Of a DNA stretch of 36,982 nucleotides, positions 34,527 through 36,982 are shown piece by piece (the first letter of the stretch is position 1; every line of letters begins with the position of its first letter). This DNA is from an uncultured Bacteroidota bacterium (GTDB lineage Bacteria > Bacteroidota > Bacteroidia > AKYH767-A > JABDAW01), in NCBI GenBank assembly GCA_903844645.1, contig CAIMUP010000137.1:1-36982 (forward strand), read 5' to 3'. Position numbers and translations under genes: made by a program. The notes under the pieces are model-generated. The model had not been told where the DNA came from and did not search any database. It was given only the letters and a program-made list of their open reading frames with translations.

Positions 34527-34736
34527 CCCCTGGTAATTACCAATTGTAAGACGATAACTGCCAATTGTAAGATGATAACTGGCAGTTGTAAGACCATCTT
34601 TGCCAGTTGTAAGACGATAACTGGCGATTGCAAGACGATAACTGCCAGTTGCAAGACCATAATTGCCAATGTACAGACCATCACTGCCAATTACAAGACA
34701 ATAACTGGCAGTGAATAGACCACAACTGCCAATTAC
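34527..34736. repeat. 21-bp tandem array 10 (ten units, flipping core)
   Basis: AAGAC-type unit starts lie at 34548, 34569, 34590, 34611, 34632, 34653, 34674, 34695 and 34716, with a degenerate first unit at 34527. Units combine AAGACGATA (or AAGACCAT) with ACTGCCAATTGT or ACTGGCAGTTGT. The core ACTGGCAGT and its reverse complement ACTGCCAGT both occur in the same flanks. Remaining sequence of the 34342-34860 gap shows nothing else. Confidence 0.92.
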
Positions 34737-34860
34737 AAGTAGATTTTGTGAATCAAAACAGCTTTCGGTGGTGGATTAATGATAAGTATTTTCCTTTTCT
34801 GTTGGGTATATCAATTACGTTATTGAACGGAATAGACCTTATAGAAATGAAAAATATTTG

Positions 34861-35088
34861 TCAGTTCTTATGGGCACTATTCTTGGATGAGGGCTTATCC
34901 TCTTTCAATACTTTCAACAAATAGCTGTATGCTTTGCTCAATACCATGCTGTATGATTTCCCCGTGAATAGTTCCGATTCATTAGTTTGTTTATCGGTAA
35001 GCATTAATTTGAATTCTTCATCGTCCAATCTGTCAAGGCTTATGGTATATTTTATCAGTAAGGTTTTTAGTTTGGTAGTGTTACGCAT
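34861..35088 (-). CDS. Small hypothetical protein
   Basis: A 75-residue acidic/basic soluble protein (MRNTTKLKTLLIKYTISLDR ... LLKVLKEDKPSSKNSAHKN). It looks like a beta-hairpin (DDEEFKLMLTD) followed by an amphipathic helix (YSMVLSKAYSYLLKVLKE) and a lysine-rich tail, a plausible compact fold. A TAGTCTTTG string, one base longer than the -7 consensus, lies about 12 bp upstream on the minus strand. No family is recognised. It is on the same strand as the gene at 35205 but is separated from it by a dispersed repeat element. Confidence 0.55.
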   Translation of the reverse strand: MRNTTKLKTLLIKYTISLDRLDDEEFKLMLTDKQTNESELFTGKSYSMVLSKAYSYLLKVLKEDKPSSKNSAHKN

Positions 35089-35114
35089 TTTTCAGGATGC
35101 AAAGACTAGGAAAA

Positions 35115-35176
35115 GATTTGGAGGGGCGATTGCCTGTAAGGATGCTCGCATACCTGTCAGGCGGTTTACCCAAATC
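35115..35176. repeat. Dispersed CCTGACAGG element, inverted copy
   Basis: GATTTGG (35115-35121) and CCAAATC (35169-35175) bracket the copy. On the minus strand it reads GGGTAAACCGCCTGACAGG, then GCATCCTTACAGG, then CAATCGCCCC. It thus contains the same modules as the copies at 31542 and 23936, in a slightly different order. Confidence 0.75.
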
Positions 35177-35204
35177 CATGACCCTTGGGTGGTTTGGTAG
35201 CCTC

Positions 35205-36023
35205 TCAATCATCAAAAGGTTTCCAACACCAATCGGTATGTGGACCAATCTGAAGAAAGTATAAAGGTTGTGCATTTGTAGTAAATTTAAAATGATGTTC
35301 GTTAATAACATTTCTTAAGATAGTAACAGCATAACTTCCGTTATTCCTCGCATCTTTAATATATTGATTCATTTTTTTACTCGTGGCAACCATTACTACA
35401 GATTCATCTCCTTTTGATTGCTGCTCGACATCCGCTCTCATGGCTTCAAATTGTGGCGTATCATTAAAGCCTTTAACAGTTTTCGTATTCACAAAATAAT
35501 CTCCAATCCCCATTCTGTTTGTTTCAAATCCTTTCGACGAACCCTCTGTCAAAATAATCTGTGTTACTTTCAAATTCTTTTTCGCCTGCTCCGCCGGTGT
35601 CTCCTTCTGATTTTCCATCACTACTGCAAAAGGATGCTGCATTAATAGTTCCCAATCACGATTATATATTTCTGAATCCTTCGCATTCATCCTCCCTTGT
35701 TCATATCTTACACCGTCCTTCAGCAATTGAGTCATCTTGGTCATAAATCCCTGCGCATCAAGTTCCTCCAATCCGGTAAACCATTTTATGTCCTCCACAA
35801 TTTTAGCACTATCCATTTCCGGCTCCAATGAAAATCGTTCTTCCAGATACTTCATATATCCCAGATTATCTTCATAAGGACCCGCGAATTGCGCCAGCAA
35901 TCCCGGTTTGAAAATTTTATGTTTAATGGCAGGACTCGTAATTCCGCCTTTCTTATTTCTTGATACTGTTATCGTCCCAGCCACTGCAATAGGACCGAGA
36001 ATAAATTGATAAGTAACTTCCAT
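35205..36023 (-). CDS. Hypothetical protein, 272 residues
   Basis: A soluble protein without signal peptide. The N-terminus (MEVTYQFILGPIAVAGTITV) is beta-like and resembles a strand-rich tail or effector start rather than a signal sequence. The middle is helical and charged (LEERFSLEPEMDSAKIVEDI). The C-terminal half (residues about 150-272) mixes strands and helices (KVTQIILTEGSSKGFETNRM, ESVVMVATSKKMNQYIKDAR, HFKFTTNAQPLYFLQIGPHT) and ends WCWKPFDD. No catalytic motif is recognised. A TATCTTTG -7 element is at 36047-36054. The first residues resemble type VI tail-tube (Hcp-like) or phage structural openings only superficially, so I do not assign them. Confidence 0.65.
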   Translation of the reverse strand: MEVTYQFILGPIAVAGTITVSRNKKGGITSPAIKHKIFKPGLLAQFAGPYEDNLGYMKYLEERFSLEPEMDSAKIVEDIKWFTGLEELDAQGFMTKMTQLLKDGVRYEQGRMNAKDSEIYNRDWELLMQHPFAVVMENQKETPAEQAKKNLKVTQIILTEGSSKGFETNRMGIGDYFVNTKTVKGFNDTPQFEAMRADVEQQSKGDESVVMVATSKKMNQYIKDARNNGSYAVTILRNVINEHHFKFTTNAQPLYFLQIGPHTDWCWKPFDD

Positions 36024-36318
36024 ATTTTAACTTTTTATTGTGGCGGCAAAGATAGGGAATTATGTGTTTGTAAAACTGGGTAAGGGTATCCTTACCATAA
36101 AATAAAACGAAAGACAAAGGCTCATCCCATTCATCCTTATCCAATGCACCCACATACATACTTTTATGATAATGAATCGTATCCCCCGACCTAAACACAT
36201 ATTCCTCCAACATATTTTCATGAGCAAACAACGAATGCCACGTCTCATAATACGAAAATCTACTTCTTCCAAGTGATGATTGGTATAGATGAAATATTTC
36301 AGGGTAAAATGTAAGGAA
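35953..36318 (-). pseudogene. 5'-truncated gene remnant
   Basis: An open minus-strand frame runs from a stop at 36319-36321 to 35953. Its first two-thirds read like a real protein (YPEIFHLYQSSLGRSRFSYY, ETWHSLFAHENMLEEYVFRS, YVGALDKDEWDEPLSFVLFY) down to about 36060. No start codon precedes the protein-like part; the first ATG (36231) is internal. Upstream the frame is cut by a stop and the REP-like hairpins. Downstream it runs into the promoter and first codons of the next gene, so the natural end also seems lost. The parent family was not recognised. It may be an overlapping intact short gene starting at 36231, but truncation is more likely. Confidence 0.4.
36047..36054 (-). promoter_or_regulatory. 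-7 element for the 272-residue gene (TATCTTTG)
   Basis: Minus-strand TATCTTTG followed by CCGCC matches TAnnTTTG, 23 bp before the ATG at 36021-36023. Confidence 0.6.
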
Positions 36319-36322
36319 TTAA

Positions 36323-36439
36323 AAGGATTGGAAATCCTTAGTGAGTAGGCAAGGGATTGCAAATCCCTCGAAGCGAAACGTCACATATCCAGCGGCTCTG
36401 GGTGAAGGCAATGGATTACAAATCCATCGGAGCGATACG
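36323..36439. repeat. Three REP-like GGATT-N3-AATCC hairpins
   Basis: Palindromes lie at 36323-36339 (AAGGATT/AATCCTT), 36352-36368 (AGGGATT/AATCCCT) and 36411-36427 (ATGGATT/AATCCAT). The second and third belong to matching 33-base units (36348-36380 and 36407-36439) sharing GGCAA before and CGRAGCGAWACG after the stem. Their stems differ by a compensatory G-C to T-A change. This is the organisation of REP elements mobilised in trans by RAYT-type transposases; no such transposase is in the window. Confidence 0.8.
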
Positions 36440-36552
36440 AACATCCTGCACAGCGGGCAGTGTCCACCTCTTCCCATCCCGAACAGAGAAGTTAAGCCCG
36501 TCAGCGCAGATGGTACTAGTGTGAAAGCTGGAAGAGTATGTCGTTGCCATAA
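36440..36552 (+). rRNA. rrf: 5S rRNA-like gene, isolated, 5' end uncertain
   Basis: The diagnostic bacterial 5S core is present: CACCTCTTCCCATCCCGAAC, CAGAGAAGTTAAGCCCG, CAGCGC and GATGGTACT. It is followed by a 3' arm GGAAGAGTATGTCGTTGCCA. The usual GGGAGAGTAGGTC reads GGAAGAGTATGTC here, two differences in a conserved part. Helix I does not close cleanly: the expected 5' arm TGGCAACG is absent beside the core. GGCAATG at 36407, inside a REP-like unit, could pair with CGTTGCC but is about 30 bases too far away. No 16S or 23S gene is in the window. It may be a dispersed functional 5S copy or a 5S whose 5' edge was damaged by the repeats. Confidence 0.8.
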
Positions 36553-36561
36553 TTTTTAAAG

Positions 36562-36597
36562 CCCTCCGAGAAATCGGGGGGGGGGGGGTATTTTTAT
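36562..36597 (+). terminator. Terminator-like hairpin after 5S, with G13 tract
   Basis: CCCTCCGA pairs with TCGGGGGG (one T.G wobble) around a GAAA tetraloop, followed by a G-run that totals 13 (36576-36588) and then TATTTTTA. Position and shape fit an rRNA terminator. The homopolymer may be mis-sized. The sequence 36598-36756 shows nothing recognisable. Confidence 0.6.
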
Positions 36598-36756
36598 GCC
36601 TGTTTTTCACTCTGTTTTTTCTCCTTGTTTTGACCCTTTAAAAAACTCAAGTACACCTCCAAAACAGTTTTCGGCGCAAAAAGTTCGGGAAGTAACAATC
36701 TTGTATTCAATTACTTGCAGGCAATAATGTCGTATGCTCGCCCGCCCCTGAAAATT

Positions 36757-36982
36757 GGCAATGTTTAGAAGAACATTGCCAATGTTTAGGAGAATGTTGG
36801 CAATGTTTAGGAGAATATTGGCAATGTTTAGAAGAATACTGGCAATGTTTAGGAGAATACTGGCAATGTTTAGGAGAATGTTGGCAATGATTAGGAGAAT
36901 ATTGGCAATGATTAGAAGAATACTGGCAATGTTTAAGAGAATGTTGGCAATGTTTAGGAGAATGTTGGCAGTGATTAGAAGA
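36757..36982. repeat. 21-bp tandem array 11 (ten units plus; runs off the right edge)
   Basis: GGCAATG-type unit starts lie at 36757, 36778, 36799, 36820, 36841, 36862, 36883, 36904, 36925, 36946 and 36967. Units are GGCAATGTTTAGGAGAAT followed by ATT, GTT or ACT. One junction reads CATTGCCAATG, the others the reverse-complement core ATTGGCAATG. Units are highly alike, so this looks like a recently homogenised array. It lies downstream of the 5S gene. Confidence 0.95.

Noticed and set aside
36060-36362. 100-codon minus-strand ORF (starts MQSLAYSL)
   Set aside because: It overlaps the more protein-like frame of the remnant at 35953-36318 and begins inside the REP-like hairpins; its composition is poor.

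Overview
The window looks like a chromosomal segment of a Bacteroidota bacterium, probably a free-living Chitinophagales/Saprospiria-type lineage; this placement is inferred from features and was not tested by a search. The evidence is: T9SS type A sorting domains (the protein ending at 1962 and the BNR-like protein ending at 34341); T9SS type B 'gliding motility' C-terminal domains on two giant PKD/propeller proteins; a DUF6600-like Trp-rich exported protein; and at least ten copies of the Bacteroidota sigma-A -7 element TAnnTTTG directly before genes, usually as TAnTTTTGCC. Several of these elements also fix start codons.

Layout: 1-2200, an outer-membrane beta-barrel (-) and a choice-of-anchor-V-like T9SS protein (+). 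2236-6818, a TylF-type methyltransferase, an APC amino-acid permease, and a detached nuoN followed by two small unknown genes. 6819-8339, a repeat-rich gap and an unknown helical protein. 8381-12646 (-), sucC-speB (abutting) and a TMTC-like membrane/TPR protein. 13043-23247 (+), three exported proteins: DUF6600-like, Kelch/PKD and SBBP-propeller/PKD. 24138-28758, housekeeping genes in divergent pairs (tsaE-ald against plsY; ribD against prmC). 29368-34341, a MATE exporter and a BNR-repeat T9SS protein. 34861-36982, small unknown genes, a gene remnant, REP-like hairpins, a lone 5S-like rRNA gene and another repeat array.

The most striking feature is not a gene. Eleven gaps hold tandem arrays whose period is exactly 21 bp, or exactly 42 bp (2 x 21): 1-87, 2012-2200, 6962-7171 with 7238-7384, 14659-14784, 18269-18373, 23470-23697, 26544-26732, 29048-29236, 31087-31338, 34527-34736 and 36757-end. 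Each array has its own sequence, yet the period is invariant and register is kept even through degenerate units. The arrays lie between tandem or convergent genes and are missing from the four divergent promoter gaps. In about six arrays the unit carries a palindromic or near-palindromic core. In four of those the core occurs in both orientations inside constant flanks. Twenty-one bp is two turns of B-DNA, which suggests a helically phased, sequence-tolerant element at gene 3' ends (nucleoid or supercoil organisation, insulation, or transcript-end structure). That function is inference.

A second layer is a dispersed interspersed element (core CCTGACAGG, often paired with CCTGTAAGG or similar across a short hairpin) at six intergenic loci. 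A third is a pair of REP-like hairpins around GGATT-N3-AATCC next to the 5S gene, with a compensatory stem change. No CRISPR array, tRNA, transposase or prophage gene was seen.
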